The notes under the pieces: model-generated
What the model was told of the DNA's origin: nothing
Database searches by the model: none
The model's input: only the letters and a program-made list of their open reading frames with translations
From: Nitrosomonas sp. PY1
GTDB lineage: Bacteria; Pseudomonadota; Gammaproteobacteria; Burkholderiales; Nitrosomonadaceae
Direction of reading: 5' to 3'
DNA: 64,000 nucleotides
Assembly (NCBI RefSeq): GCF_022836435.1
Contig: NZ_BQXC01000001.1
Coordinates: 880,121 to 944,120, forward strand
Program-made: the position numbers and the translations under genes
Shown here: one piece after another, positions 1 through 8,520 of the stretch
Layout of the letters: the number at the start of each line of letters is the position of its first letter
How positions within the stretch are numbered: the first letter of the stretch is position 1

Positions 1-593
1 AAATACGCACTTATATACCCCTGCACGATGCTCGCCTTGGTAACGGCAAACTCACGCCCACTACGTTCAAGTATCACGGTCAAACTGATCGATACCAATG
101 TCCAGAAGGATATTTTCTCTATCCGTATGAAAAATTGGATAACGGGCTGATCAAACGATACCGAATCATGGGCGGACACTGCCGCATGTGTCCCAGGCGA
201 ACTGATTGCTTACCGGAATCGGCCAAAAGCAGAGCTCGATTTGTCTATCGGAGTCCGCATCAGCAGGAAATCGATAAGGTTCGTGCACGGCAGGAAACCA
301 AGGCCTTTATCTCCAAGATGATACTGCGAAAGTGGACGATAGAAGGGTTATTCGCTGAAGCCAAGCAATTCCATGGACTAAGGCGTGCCCGTTACCGGGG
401 ACTACAAAAAGTATCGATTCAAGCTCTGATGACTGCAATGGCCCAGAATATTAAGCGAATCATTAAGCAATTATTTGATATTTATTGGTATCTAAGAAGA
501 TATCCGTATTTCAGAAAAGAAATATTGAGTGCACAAAACTATCAGTCCTACTTTAAGCACATATCCGAACTTTTTCTATATAAACCAGCCTGA
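1..593 (+). pseudogene. IS1182-type transposase, C-terminal part (runs in from left edge)
   Basis: The reading frame is open from the left edge (first full codon at position 3), so the 197 visible codons are only the C-terminal part of a transposase; whether the full gene is intact cannot be seen. A Cys-rich stretch (GGHCRMCPRRTDC, around window positions 172-210) precedes the last catalytic block, with the pattern WTIEGLFAEAK...HGLRRARYRG, in which Glu would be the final acid of the DDE triad. This arrangement is typical of IS1182/DDE_Tnp_1-type transposases. The stop is at 591-593. A TTG at 135 lies inside the frame and is not a real start. Family assignment is from motif recognition. Confidence 0.75.
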
Positions 594-632
594 GCATAAA
601 ATCAGCTGTTTTTCAACAGGCCGTCTGAACTA
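594..632 (+). mobile_element. Probable right end of the IS1182-type element
   Basis: About 40 bp follow the transposase stop before sequence of a different element (IS3 type, read on the minus strand) begins near 633. The stretch TTTTTCAACAGGC at 609-621 looks like the terminal region of an IS, but the matching left end is outside the window, so the exact boundary and any target duplication cannot be confirmed. The 10-mer GCCGTCTGAA (620-629) happens to equal the neisserial uptake word; it is a single copy and is treated as chance. Confidence 0.45.
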
Positions 633-706
633 CTACAACTAACGGACTTATCCTGTACTGCCCACTGTGCCATTACTTTGCGCTGTGAGGGCTTTACCAC
701 TTTTTT
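633..706 (-). pseudogene. IS3-family transposase OrfB, N-terminal remnant
   Basis: In the -1 frame after the slippery A6G run at the end of orfA, the minus strand reads VVKPSQRKVMAQWAVQDKSVSC, recognisable as the beginning of an IS407-type OrfB integrase. Similarity stops near 633, where sequence belonging to the neighbouring IS1182-type element begins. The DDE catalytic domain is entirely absent, so this is a dead fragment. Confidence 0.6.
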
Positions 707-960
707 CCTAGTACCTCCTTCAACAATTCATTCTGCATCTGGTTTTCCGCATACATTTGCTTTAACTGTTTGTTTTCCTCAGCCATCATTTTCATTTCCG
801 ATATCATGGCTGCATCCATTCCACCATACTTGCTGCGGCATTTATAAAACGTCGCATTACTTATGCCATGTTCACGGCACAATTCAGGCACCGGTACACC
901 TGCCTCAGCCTGCTTCAGTATCGCCATGATCTAACTTTCACTAAATCTTGACTTCTTCAT
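694..960 (-). pseudogene. IS3-family transposase OrfA with an in-frame stop
   Basis: OrfA of IS3-type elements is the helix-turn-helix DNA-binding subunit. Read from the ATG at 958-960 the frame gives MKKSRFSES, then TAG (931-933), then IMAILKQAEAGVPVPELCREHG and the rest of an intact HTH plus a C-terminal leucine-rich coiled coil. In related proteins the stop position is Gln (SESQIMAILK), so a CAG to TAG change is likely. A second oddity is Cys where relatives have Trp (FYKCRSKYGG). The gene ends with A-AAA-AAG TGG TAA, the slippery heptamer used for programmed -1 frameshifting into orfB. An internal ATG at 925-927 could give a 77-residue product lacking the first helix. Confidence 0.75.
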
Positions 961-1076
961 CGTAGAATCTCCTGTCTTTATAAATTAATAGAAAATTCTA
1001 CTTTTGAACCCTGCTATTTTTCGGGGGGATTACCAGATGTACTAGCTTAGACTAACAAAATGTCAGTTCTGGGTTT

Positions 1077-2255
1077 TTATAGCTTGCGGTCATTATACGC
1101 ATCGTTTACTGGGCAGAATGAATCAAACTGTTCAATGTGTTGCTTTGCATAAGCAAAAAGACTAAATCTATTTTTAATCCCTAATTTACTAAAAATGGAT
1201 GTTAAATGATTACGGAGCGTATGTTCACTCATGCACAGTTTTGCAGCTATTTGCTTATTCTGTTCTCCTCCCATTCCATTCGCAAAGGCTTTTAGAATTG
1301 TGCACTCTTTACGCGTAAGTGTAGTTATTTTTTCTGCTTCTGAATCTTGAAATCTTTTTCCTCTCATACGCGAGTTTTGAAGAAATATTCGACCAGTCGT
1401 TATACGATCAAGCCATAATTCTCCATCGTGGATCTTTTCAATTGCCCGGAGTATTGTTTCCATTGATTCTCTTCGATGTATGACACCTCGTGCCCCACTT
1501 AATATCGCCCGATCTATTACATCTTTATCGTTCATTTCACTAAAAATGACTATCCGTGTATTTCCTTGATTTGTTAAATCAGGTATAAGCTTGATGCAAT
1601 CTGTATTATCTATATAGATATTTAATATGATGATATCTGGGTTAATTTCGACTGCAATCCTTTTGGCGTCGGAAACATTGGATGCTGAGCCTACAACCTC
1701 AATTCTTGGTTTCTCGCTTTCAAAAAATTTCTTCAAACCCCAAAGAACTACTTGCTGATCATCTACTAATAAGATACGAATAGGTTTTTCTGCTAAAGAT
1801 TGTTTAATATGATCCGCCATTAGATTAATTCCATAATGCTGGCGAAAACATGACTCAAAATCTATATGAGTTTTCTTGCTGTTTTTATCAACGCTATAGC
1901 CTAAACTGGCTGCGCTATTAATGGTGCGTTGTACAATTAAATCAGTTGCATACGCAGTGAAATAAATCGATAAATTAGAATCTTTATGTTTAAAGCTCAA
2001 TTGTTGTGCAAGATTAATCCCATTACAATTAGTTAGTTCTATATCAGTAAAAATAAGGTCTGGTTTTTTTTCCTTTACTTTATCTAGAACCTCCTGATTG
2101 GATGTGCAAATTCCGATGATATTGTATCTCCAAATGTCAAATATATCTTTTAGAGTAGTGCCCGGGATGTATTTATCCATGACGATCAGAACCTTTATGT
2201 CGTCGGTTTTTTTATGCAGTATCCTTGCAAGATTATGTTCTGTTTTACTATTCAT
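1077..2255 (-). CDS. Two-receiver LuxR-type response regulator
   Basis: A 392-residue transcription regulator with two receiver domains followed by a LuxR/NarL-type helix-turn-helix. Receiver 1 spans about residues 20-125 with a candidate phosphoacceptor Asp71 (FTDIE). Receiver 2 spans about 158-275 and keeps the acidic pair Asp165-Asp166 (LVDDQ), but the residue in the phosphoacceptor position is Asn212 (PDIIILNIY) and the usual Lys is missing (GVIHRRE), so it probably cannot be phosphorylated in the normal way. The HTH is at about 312-375 (LTRKE...NKQIAAKL...HTLRNHLTSIFSKLGI). No sensor kinase is adjacent. It is transcribed away from flhDC across a 430-bp region, which makes control of flagellar genes a reasonable but untested idea. 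Confidence 0.8.
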   Translation of the reverse strand: MNSKTEHNLARILHKKTDDIKVLIVMDKYIPGTTLKDIFDIWRYNIIGICTSNQEVLDKVKEKKPDLIFTDIELTNCNGINLAQQLSFKHKDSNLSIYFTAYATDLIVQRTINSAASLGYSVDKNSKKTHIDFESCFRQHYGINLMADHIKQSLAEKPIRILLVDDQQVVLWGLKKFFESEKPRIEVVGSASNVSDAKRIAVEINPDIIILNIYIDNTDCIKLIPDLTNQGNTRIVIFSEMNDKDVIDRAILSGARGVIHRRESMETILRAIEKIHDGELWLDRITTGRIFLQNSRMRGKRFQDSEAEKITTLTRKECTILKAFANGMGGEQNKQIAAKLCMSEHTLRNHLTSIFSKLGIKNRFSLFAYAKQHIEQFDSFCPVNDAYNDRKL

Positions 2256-2692
2256 TTCTTCCTGCTTAACTAGTTATAAAGATGTAGGAGCGAGTCATTT
2301 ATAACTTATAACTTCGGATTTTGTGGTTAGAACTTTAAATTTTTATAAAATGTTTATTGTAAGTAAGCATATTGGTAATTCCTCTCGAACATGCGATTTA
2401 GGCTCATGAATAGAAAATTTTATTGAAAATGATTAATAAGAAATACGACTAAATCTTCTATTTAGCGAGGATGCTTTTATATATTATGGTAGAAATTTTA
2501 AATCTGTTTTTAGGTTCCAATTAGATAATTTTGTAGGTAATTTTCCTATATGGGAATGAGTAGATTACCTAACACTGTTTAAGCATAATTTCCATTTACT
2601 TCAATTCTTGCATCATTGAAAATACCTTCTACACTAGGCAGATAACTTCTAGTTTAAATTTAAATACTTTTTACTAATCGGAGATTGTGCAA
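2256..2692. other. Divergent AT-rich control region between the regulator and flhD
   Basis: This 437-bp stretch has no convincing gene. It must hold the promoters of both the minus-strand regulator and flhDC. The only clear structure is a nested inverted repeat at 2534-2571 (listed separately). The sequence is very AT-rich; several -10-like words occur, and none is paired with a persuasive -35 box. Confidence 0.5.
2534..2571. promoter_or_regulatory. Inverted repeat upstream of flhD (possible operator)
   Basis: TAGGTAA at 2534-2540 is the exact inverse of TTACCTA at 2565-2571, and a shorter TTCC/GGAA pair sits inside it. The repeat lies about 120-160 bp upstream of the flhD start. There is no following T-run, so it looks more like a binding site or cruciform than a terminator. 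A regulator site is inference only. Confidence 0.35.
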
Positions 2693-3010
2693 ATGGACTC
2701 AAATCAAATTCTCGATGAAATCAGAGACATTAATTTAAGCTATATGCTACTAGCCAAACAAATGCTGCGTGAGGACAGAGTATCGGCGATGTATCGGTTA
2801 GGCATTAACCAAGATGTTGCTGATATATTGGAACAATTAACTTCTGCACAACTGATAAAAATGGCAGCATCAAACATGTTGCTGTGTCGTTTCCGATTTG
2901 ATGATCGTTTAATTGCGGAAATGTTATCTACCGATAGCCGAGATCAATCTGTAGCTAAATCGCATGCTTCTATTTTAATGGCAGGTAAGTCTGCAGAAGC
3001 GATGATATAG
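2693..3010 (+). CDS. flhD: Flagellar transcriptional activator FlhD
   Basis: FlhD forms a heterohexamer with FlhC that activates early flagellar operons. The product has 105 residues, the normal size, and starts MDSNQILDEIRDINLSYMLLAKQMLREDR, closely matching the conserved N-terminus. The ATG at 2693 is chosen because GGAG at 2680-2683 lies 9 nt before it; a GTG at 2687 is in frame but only 3 nt from the same site. The flhC gene follows after 11 nt, so the two are one operon. No other flagellar gene is in the window, as expected for a regulator that acts on distant operons. Confidence 0.93.
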   Translation: MDSNQILDEIRDINLSYMLLAKQMLREDRVSAMYRLGINQDVADILEQLTSAQLIKMAASNMLLCRFRFDDRLIAEMLSTDSRDQSVAKSHASILMAGKSAEAMI

Positions 3011-3021
3011 GGAGCGATGCT

Positions 3022-3561
3022 ATGCGTAATAAAAGCATTATAACTGAAGCCAAGCAGATTCAACTTGCTACTGAATTAATTTCGTTAGGAGCAAGGCTGC
3101 AAGTTTTGGAAATGAATACCAATTTGAGTCGCGAACGCTTGGTGAAGTTATATAAGGAAATTAGAGGCGTGTCACCACCGAAAGGTATGTTGCCTTACTC
3201 TGAAGATTGGTTTATGAGTTGGCAACCTAACATGCATTCTTCACTTTTTATCAATATATATAATTATGTAGTGACTAATACGGGTGTGGACGGAATTGAT
3301 GCTTTGATTAAGAGCTATCGTTTGTACATGGAACATATTAAAGTAAATGAATTGGATAAAGTGCTTAGTCTTACTCGCGCATGGACGCTGATACGTTTTA
3401 TCGATAGCGGTGTTTTATGTATTGCACCTTGTGTAAGTTGTCGCGGGAAGTTTGTTGTGCATTCGCTGGAAATACATTCCAATCATGTTTGTGGGCTTTG
3501 CAATATTCCTTCTCGTGCTGGAAAAACAAAAAAGGCAGCAATGCTAGCAGCTATCCACTAG
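3022..3561 (+). CDS. flhC: Flagellar transcriptional activator FlhC
   Basis: FlhC is the DNA-contacting, zinc-binding partner of FlhD. The 179-residue product ends with the family's zinc cysteines, a CVSC pair and a CGLC pair about 20 residues apart (roughly residues 140-163). The start has GGAG at 3011-3014, 7 nt upstream of ATG. It is the second gene of the flhDC operon and ends 23 bp before the convergent aminotransferase gene. Length and motifs are intact. Confidence 0.94.
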   Translation: MRNKSIITEAKQIQLATELISLGARLQVLEMNTNLSRERLVKLYKEIRGVSPPKGMLPYSEDWFMSWQPNMHSSLFINIYNYVVTNTGVDGIDALIKSYRLYMEHIKVNELDKVLSLTRAWTLIRFIDSGVLCIAPCVSCRGKFVVHSLEIHSNHVCGLCNIPSRAGKTKKAAMLAAIH

Positions 3562-3576
3562 CAAATATTTAATCAA

Positions 3577-3601
3577 AAGAACTCTTATCGCAATAGTTCT
3601 T
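3577..3601 (-). terminator. Weak hairpin at the aminotransferase/flhC convergence
   Basis: AAGAACT (3577-3583) and AGTTCTT (3595-3601) form a 7-bp stem with an 11-nt loop that includes the stop codon of the minus-strand gene. On the minus strand it is followed by TTGATTAAATATTTG, a poor U-tract. It could act as a weak terminator for the aminotransferase gene. Confidence 0.3.
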
Positions 3602-4778
3602 GCATACGTTTTATCGCCTGCTTCAAATTTTCCATTGAAGTAGCAAAAGACAAGCGCATATATCCCTCACATCCGAAAGCAGAGCCGGGAACCACGGCTA
3701 CTCCAGCATGTTCCAGTAGGTACTCGCTAAATGCGATATCGTTTTGAGTGGCAAGTAATTTTTTCGAATAGAGTTCTTCCATTGTGGAACGAATATCCAC
3801 GAAAGCATAAAATGCACCATTGGAAGCTAGGCATTTCATGCCTTTTATTTTGTTGAGTTGCTCTGTAATAAAATGATTGCGTTCTTTAAACGCAGTTACC
3901 ATTGGTTTAATGCAGGATTGATCGCCATTAAGCGCAACTTCTGCAGCTGCCTGAGATATCGAACTGGGATTTGAAGTACTTTGGGATTGAATATTCTCCA
4001 TCGCAGTAATGATTTTCGTGGATCCTCCACAGTAACCGATCCGCCAACCAGTCATCGCATATGCTTTAGATACCCCATTGAGCACTATGGTTTGTGGCAA
4101 TAGATCGGGGCAAGCATTGGCAATATTCACAAATTTCTGATCTGACAATAAAATATGTTCGTACATGTCATCAGTTGCAATAAGAATGTGCGGATGTTTA
4201 CGCAGTACTGCCCCCAGCGCTTTTAGTTCATCTAAAGAATAAACCGCTCCTGATGGATTGCTTGGACTATTGATCACAAACATCTTGGTCTTTGGCGTAA
4301 TGGCTGCTTCCAGTTGTTGAGCAGAGATTTTAAAATTCTGCTCAATACCTGTATTAATAAATATTGGCTTGCCTTCAGCTATTAATACAATATCAGGATA
4401 AGAAACCCAATAAGGCGCAGGAATAATTACCTCGTCACCAGGATCAATTGTCGCCAAAACGAGATTAAAAAAACTTTGTTTACCACCACATGAAACCAGA
4501 ATTTGCTTGGTTTCGAAATCAAAGTCATTTTCGCGCTTGAATTTTCCTATAATCGCATTTTTTAAACCTGGGGTGCCGCCAACAGGCGTGTATTTTGTAT
4601 GACCCTTATTGATTGCAGCAATTGCGGCGTCTTTAATGTGCTGTGGGGTGTCAAAATCAGGTTCGCCTGCTCCTAAACCAATGATGTTTTTTCCTTCAGC
4701 TTTCAATTTCGCAGCACGTGCAGTAACTGCGAGGGTAGGGGATGGCTTAATGCTTTGAACGCGATGAGAAAGTTCCAC
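3585..4778 (-). CDS. aspC: Class I PLP aminotransferase (aspartate aminotransferase type)
   Basis: A fold-type I pyridoxal-phosphate enzyme of 397 residues, resembling the prokaryotic Ib aspartate aminotransferases that exchange amino groups between aspartate or aromatic amino acids and 2-oxoglutarate. Visible motifs are GAGEPDFDTP near residue 37, NSPSNPSG around 170, and the PLP lysine in NGVSKAYAMTGWRIGY near residue 239. The start is GTG (4776-4778) with AAGGA 6-7 nt upstream. It faces flhC and is divergent from uvrB. The exact substrate (Asp versus aromatic or prephenate) cannot be decided from sequence. Confidence 0.88.
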   Translation of the reverse strand: MELSHRVQSIKPSPTLAVTARAAKLKAEGKNIIGLGAGEPDFDTPQHIKDAAIAAINKGHTKYTPVGGTPGLKNAIIGKFKRENDFDFETKQILVSCGGKQSFFNLVLATIDPGDEVIIPAPYWVSYPDIVLIAEGKPIFINTGIEQNFKISAQQLEAAITPKTKMFVINSPSNPSGAVYSLDELKALGAVLRKHPHILIATDDMYEHILLSDQKFVNIANACPDLLPQTIVLNGVSKAYAMTGWRIGYCGGSTKIITAMENIQSQSTSNPSSISQAAAEVALNGDQSCIKPMVTAFKERNHFITEQLNKIKGMKCLASNGAFYAFVDIRSTMEELYSKKLLATQNDIAFSEYLLEHAGVAVVPGSAFGCEGYMRLSFATSMENLKQAIKRMQELLR

Positions 4779-4856
4779 AAAAAATCCTTGTACGATAGTA
4801 AATAAAGCAGCGTGTTAAAATATTATTGAAACAAAGTTATTAATGGAATTATACCT

Positions 4857-6887
4857 GTGATCATTACCTTCCCCAATAGTCCCTATAAACTTCATCAAGC
4901 ATTTGAACCGGCAGGGGATCAACCGATGGCAATTGAGAAACTCATCGAAGGTATTCATGACGGGCTTGCTTTCCAGACATTACTCGGCGTTACTGGTTCA
5001 GGAAAAACATATACGATTGCTAATATGATTGCACGGTTAGGACGACCGGCTATCGTGATGGCGCCCAATAAAACCCTTGCCGCTCAACTTTACGCAGAAA
5101 TGCGTGAGTTTTTTCCGGAAAATGCTATCGAGTATTTTGTCTCCTATTATGATTATTATCAACCGGAAGCCTATGTGCCTGCGCGTGATTTGTTTATCGA
5201 AAAAGACTCTAGTATCAATGACCATATTGAACAGATGCGATTGTCGGCGACCAAGTCTTTACTCGAACGCGATGATGCGATCATTGTTGCAACAGTATCA
5301 TGTATCTATGGTATTGGCGATCCGGTGGACTATCATGGCATGATTTTACATTTGCGTAATGGTGAAAAAATTGTCCAGCGTGACATTATTAAGCGATTGA
5401 CTGAAATGCAGTATGACCGTAATGAATTGGAGTTTAAGCGCGGTGTGTTTCGCGTTCGAGGTGATGTGGTCGATATTTTTCCGGCAGAAAACTCTGAGGC
5501 TGCTGTACGTGTGACATTATTCGATGATGAAGTAGATAGCTTGGCATTATTCGATCCGTTGACGGGGCGCATTTTACAAAAGCTCTTACGCTATACTGTT
5601 TATCCATCCAGTCACTATGTCACGCCGCGATCGACTACTTTGCGAGCGATCGAAACTATCAAAATTGAGCTCCGTGAACGATTAGAGCATTTTTACCAAG
5701 AACAGCGTTTGGTGGAGGCACAACGTCTAGAGCAGCGTACGCGGTTTGATTTGGAGATGTTAAATGAACTGGGGTTTTGTAAAGGCATTGAAAATTATTC
5801 TCGGCATCTATCTGGTAAAAGACCTGGCGAGCCACCGCCAACTTTGCTGGATTATTTGCCATCAAATGCCTTGATGATCATTGATGAAAGCCATGTCACA
5901 GTACCGCAAATCGGCGGTATGTATCGCGGTGATCGAGCCCGTAAGGAAAATCTGGTGAATTATGGTTTCCGCTTGCCTTCGGCGCTGGACAACCGACCAC
6001 TTCAGTTCGAGGAATTTGAGCGTAGGATGCCGCAAACTATATTTGTTTCGGCAACGCCTGCAAATTATGAAGCATTGCACAGCGGTCAAGTGGTTGAGCA
6101 GGTAGTGCGTCCCACTGGTTTGGTCGATCCCATCATTGATATTCGCCCCGTTACAACCCAAGTCGATGATTTGATGTCTGAGATCACTGTGCGCACGAAT
6201 AAAAATGAGCGTGTGTTGGTTACAACATTGACCAAGCGTATGGCGGAAGATCTGACCGATTATTTTTCTGAGCACCGCATCAAAGTACGCTACTTGCACT
6301 CGGATATTGATACGGTCGAGCGCGTCGAAATTATTCGTGATTTACGCTTGGGTCAGTTTGATGTGTTAATTGGTATTAATTTACTGCGTGAGGGGTTGGA
6401 TATTCCTGAAGTGTCTCTTGTGGCGATACTGGATGCGGATAAGGAGGGGTTTTTACGTTCTGAACGCTCCTTAATTCAGACTATCGGTCGTGCAGCGCGC
6501 CATATCAATGGCACCGCTATTTTATACGCAGATACGATTACGAGATCCATGCGTACAGCCATTGATGAAACTAATCGTCGAAGGAAAAAGCAAATTCAAC
6601 ACAATCAGCGCAACCAAATTACTCCGCGCTCTGTCAGTAAACGTATCAAAGATTTAATTGATGGTGTGTACAACTCGGAAACTGCACAACAAGATTTCAA
6701 GGTTGCGCAACAGCAAGCACGCTATAACACCATGAGCGAAACACAGCTTTCCAAGGAGATTCAGCGTATTGAGAAGAAGATGCATACTGCGGCTAAAAAT
6801 TTAGAATTTGAGCAAGCTGCACAATATCGCGATGAACTCAAAGCTCTTAAGAATAAACTGCTAATTGGTTTTTCGATTTCAACCTAA
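4857..6887 (+). CDS. uvrB: Excinuclease ABC subunit B
   Basis: UvrB is the damage-verifying helicase-like subunit of nucleotide excision repair; it is loaded by UvrA and recruits UvrC. The 676-residue product has the P-loop GVTGSGKT (44-51), the DNA-gripping beta-hairpin region rich in Tyr ([10 protein letters not shown], about 100-110), the Walker B/DESH box (about 341-344), the SATPANYE motif near 397, helicase motif VI (QTIGRAARH) and a C-terminal UVR domain (about 635-670) that contacts UvrC. The start is GTG with only a weak ribosome site. It stands alone, divergent from the aminotransferase gene. Confidence 0.97.
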   Translation: MIITFPNSPYKLHQAFEPAGDQPMAIEKLIEGIHDGLAFQTLLGVTGSGKTYTIANMIARLGRPAIVMAPNKTLAAQLYAEMREFFPENAIEYFVSYYDYYQPEAYVPARDLFIEKDSSINDHIEQMRLSATKSLLERDDAIIVATVSCIYGIGDPVDYHGMILHLRNGEKIVQRDIIKRLTEMQYDRNELEFKRGVFRVRGDVVDIFPAENSEAAVRVTLFDDEVDSLALFDPLTGRILQKLLRYTVYPSSHYVTPRSTTLRAIETIKIELRERLEHFYQEQRLVEAQRLEQRTRFDLEMLNELGFCKGIENYSRHLSGKRPGEPPPTLLDYLPSNALMIIDESHVTVPQIGGMYRGDRARKENLVNYGFRLPSALDNRPLQFEEFERRMPQTIFVSATPANYEALHSGQVVEQVVRPTGLVDPIIDIRPVTTQVDDLMSEITVRTNKNERVLVTTLTKRMAEDLTDYFSEHRIKVRYLHSDIDTVERVEIIRDLRLGQFDVLIGINLLREGLDIPEVSLVAILDADKEGFLRSERSLIQTIGRAARHINGTAILYADTITRSMRTAIDETNRRRKKQIQHNQRNQITPRSVSKRIKDLIDGVYNSETAQQDFKVAQQQARYNTMSETQLSKEIQRIEKKMHTAAKNLEFEQAAQYRDELKALKNKLLIGFSIST

Positions 6888-6919
6888 GGAGTTACCGAAT
6901 CGTGCTGCTGTAACTCCTT
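6886..6919. terminator. Perfect 10-bp hairpin between uvrB and the copper oxidase gene
   Basis: AAGGAGTTAC (6886-6895) and GTAACTCCTT (6910-6919) are exact inverse copies around a 14-nt loop. The uvrB stop codon is at the foot of the stem. No T-run follows on either strand, so it may stop transcription only weakly or stabilise the 3' ends of the two convergent mRNAs. Confidence 0.5.
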
Positions 6920-6942
6920 GGTCGATGGTCAATGCTTTATTA

Positions 6943-8520
6943 CTAACTAATGTGAATGATTCTTGCAATTGAAGGCACGCCAATCGAATTCCAAACAAAC
7001 AACATATAATATCCTGGTGGTGCAATATTAGCGTTTGCAGGGGTTTTAAGCGTTACAATTTTATTCTTTATGGGTACTGCAAGATTGAAGAAACGGGCTT
7101 CGGCATCAAGATTATGCGTTACAGCGCCCACTCGTAAAAGTGTCACACGACTAATGACCTCGTCTGATTCCACAGAAAAATTTTGATTCCATCCTATAGT
7201 CGTTGTTGGCGCATCGATAATTTCCGGTCTAAAGGCAAGCTGACCGCTGCCATCTTTTTTGAACAAATAAGGTGGATAGTAAATTTCACCATTTAATTGT
7301 TTGAGAGGCCCAGGTGCTCCACCGCCTCCGGTGATTATTGTGCCATCCGGCAACAAGAGAGATGTAGAGTGATAAAGCCTGTAGGTCGAGGCATTGGCTG
7401 CCATAGACCATGTATTGGTTGCAGGATTCCAAAGCTCGGTAGTCAATGTTGCACCTGTTAGGCTATTTCCTGAAGAGGATCCTCCATTAATCCAAACTTT
7501 TCCATCCGCTAATACTGTAGTGCTTCCGTACAAACGTTCAACACTCGGTGTGCCTGCAGGGCTGACTACCGGATCACCGCTACCATTGATATTTACGGTA
7601 ATAGCCGTGCGATTCCGACGCAAAGAAAATATTTTACCTGGGGCATACATTACGCTCGGTAATTCCCAACGACCTGATTTGGGTTTTGTGGTTTGATATT
7701 TCGTTACTGTGCCGGTATTGGTTATATCCAGCTTGTATGCGGCATCCCAATGAGAAAGAATGAATATTTTACCTTGAGGATTTACCCATGCACGAGGATA
7801 GTACCAGGAAGCTGCACCTAAGGCCCCATAAGCATAATCGTCGGTTGCGGTTGTAAGTGAACGCCAGCTTCCGTCGATGGCACGAACTTCCGGAGTAGGT
7901 GAATAAGAAGCAGTGGTCGCAGGTTTCGTTGTGGATCCGGCAAAAAACCGATCATTCCGTCCACCAAGAACAACATGCTCCCCGTTTGGCATGGTAACAC
8001 TCGTTGCATACCAACGTTTATAAGCCATCTGCTGTGGTTGACGTATTAATGTGTCAGTTGCTGGATCAAAAATATTGACGTCGCTATTGGCGTAATTGCG
8101 CAATCCATTTACTAGTGCATCTCCACCGACAATTAGAGCTTGACCTGTGGCTGGAATGAGTGCATGACCGGCACAAAAAATATCAGTGTTGGTTGTATTT
8201 GGCAAAACTGTAAATGCATTGATATTGGTCCCTAAATTAGGATCCCAAATTGCATAATACATTGTTGCGCCTTGTGCACCTGCTGTATTTGTTCCATAGG
8301 CAAATACTCGACCATCGGGCATCAGCATCATTGCAATAGGAATGATGGGCCAATTATGTAGTGGGCCAAACGCTCCTTTGATATGCGCAGATGATGCTGC
8401 AGAAGCAATCGAAGAATAGCTTTGTAGAACCGCTAAAAGAGTTAGCGCAACTATAAAGCCCTGAATTAAGCTTTGTAGCTTGAAAGAAATAACACAAGTA
8501 AACTGTTTAGCAACCATCAT
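6943..8520 (-). CDS. Secreted galactose-oxidase-like copper radical oxidase
   Basis: A 525-residue protein with an N-terminal signal sequence (hydrophobic 21-33, Ala-rich cleavage region near 40-43), a kelch-type beta-propeller (repeated GG-D and PDG motifs) and a C-terminal Ig-like DUF1929 domain. It aligns with galactose/glyoxal oxidases (family AA5), which oxidise alcohols or aldehydes and make hydrogen peroxide using one copper and a Cys-Tyr radical cofactor. All expected site residues are visible: Cys116 (DIFCAGH), Tyr171 (KRWYATS), Tyr383-His384 (YRLYHSTSLLLPDG) and His469 (AVTHN). Two ATGs are adjacent at the start; the second is better spaced from AGG. It is convergent with uvrB and followed upstream by a long non-coding region. 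The substrate is unknown. Confidence 0.82.
   Translation of the reverse strand: MMVAKQFTCVISFKLQSLIQGFIVALTLLAVLQSYSSIASAASSAHIKGAFGPLHNWPIIPIAMMLMPDGRVFAYGTNTAGAQGATMYYAIWDPNLGTNINAFTVLPNTTNTDIFCAGHALIPATGQALIVGGDALVNGLRNYANSDVNIFDPATDTLIRQPQQMAYKRWYATSVTMPNGEHVVLGGRNDRFFAGSTTKPATTASYSPTPEVRAIDGSWRSLTTATDDYAYGALGAASWYYPRAWVNPQGKIFILSHWDAAYKLDITNTGTVTKYQTTKPKSGRWELPSVMYAPGKIFSLRRNRTAITVNINGSGDPVVSPAGTPSVERLYGSTTVLADGKVWINGGSSSGNSLTGATLTTELWNPATNTWSMAANASTYRLYHSTSLLLPDGTIITGGGGAPGPLKQLNGEIYYPPYLFKKDGSGQLAFRPEIIDAPTTTIGWNQNFSVESDEVISRVTLLRVGAVTHNLDAEARFFNLAVPIKNKIVTLKTPANANIAPPGYYMLFVWNSIGVPSIARIIHIS

Larger units (their letters stand above)
633..1035 (-). mobile_element. Truncated IS3-family element (IS407-like)
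   Basis: On the minus strand the element starts at about 1035 with TGGTAATCCCCCCG, which resembles an IS3-family terminus beginning with TG. It contains orfA (960 to 694, broken by a stop) and only the first ~25 codons of orfB in the -1 frame (about 706 to 633). The rest of orfB and the other end are missing exactly where the IS1182-type sequence begins. The simplest reading is that one element inserted into or recombined with the other. The element cannot transpose on its own. Confidence 0.7.

Noticed and set aside
620-629. GCCGTCTGAA, identical to the core neisserial DNA uptake sequence
   Set aside because: Only one copy was noticed in 64 kb and it lies in an IS end; one chance hit of a 10-mer is not surprising, and uptake words are found in hundreds of copies.
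678-929. Plus-strand 83-codon frame
   Set aside because: It is the antisense shadow of the IS3-type orfA and has no recognisable product.
49-1035. A transposon carrying the adjacent regulator and flhDC
   Set aside because: Only partial IS ends are seen on one side, and flhDC with uvrB and aminotransferase genes look like normal chromosomal genes.
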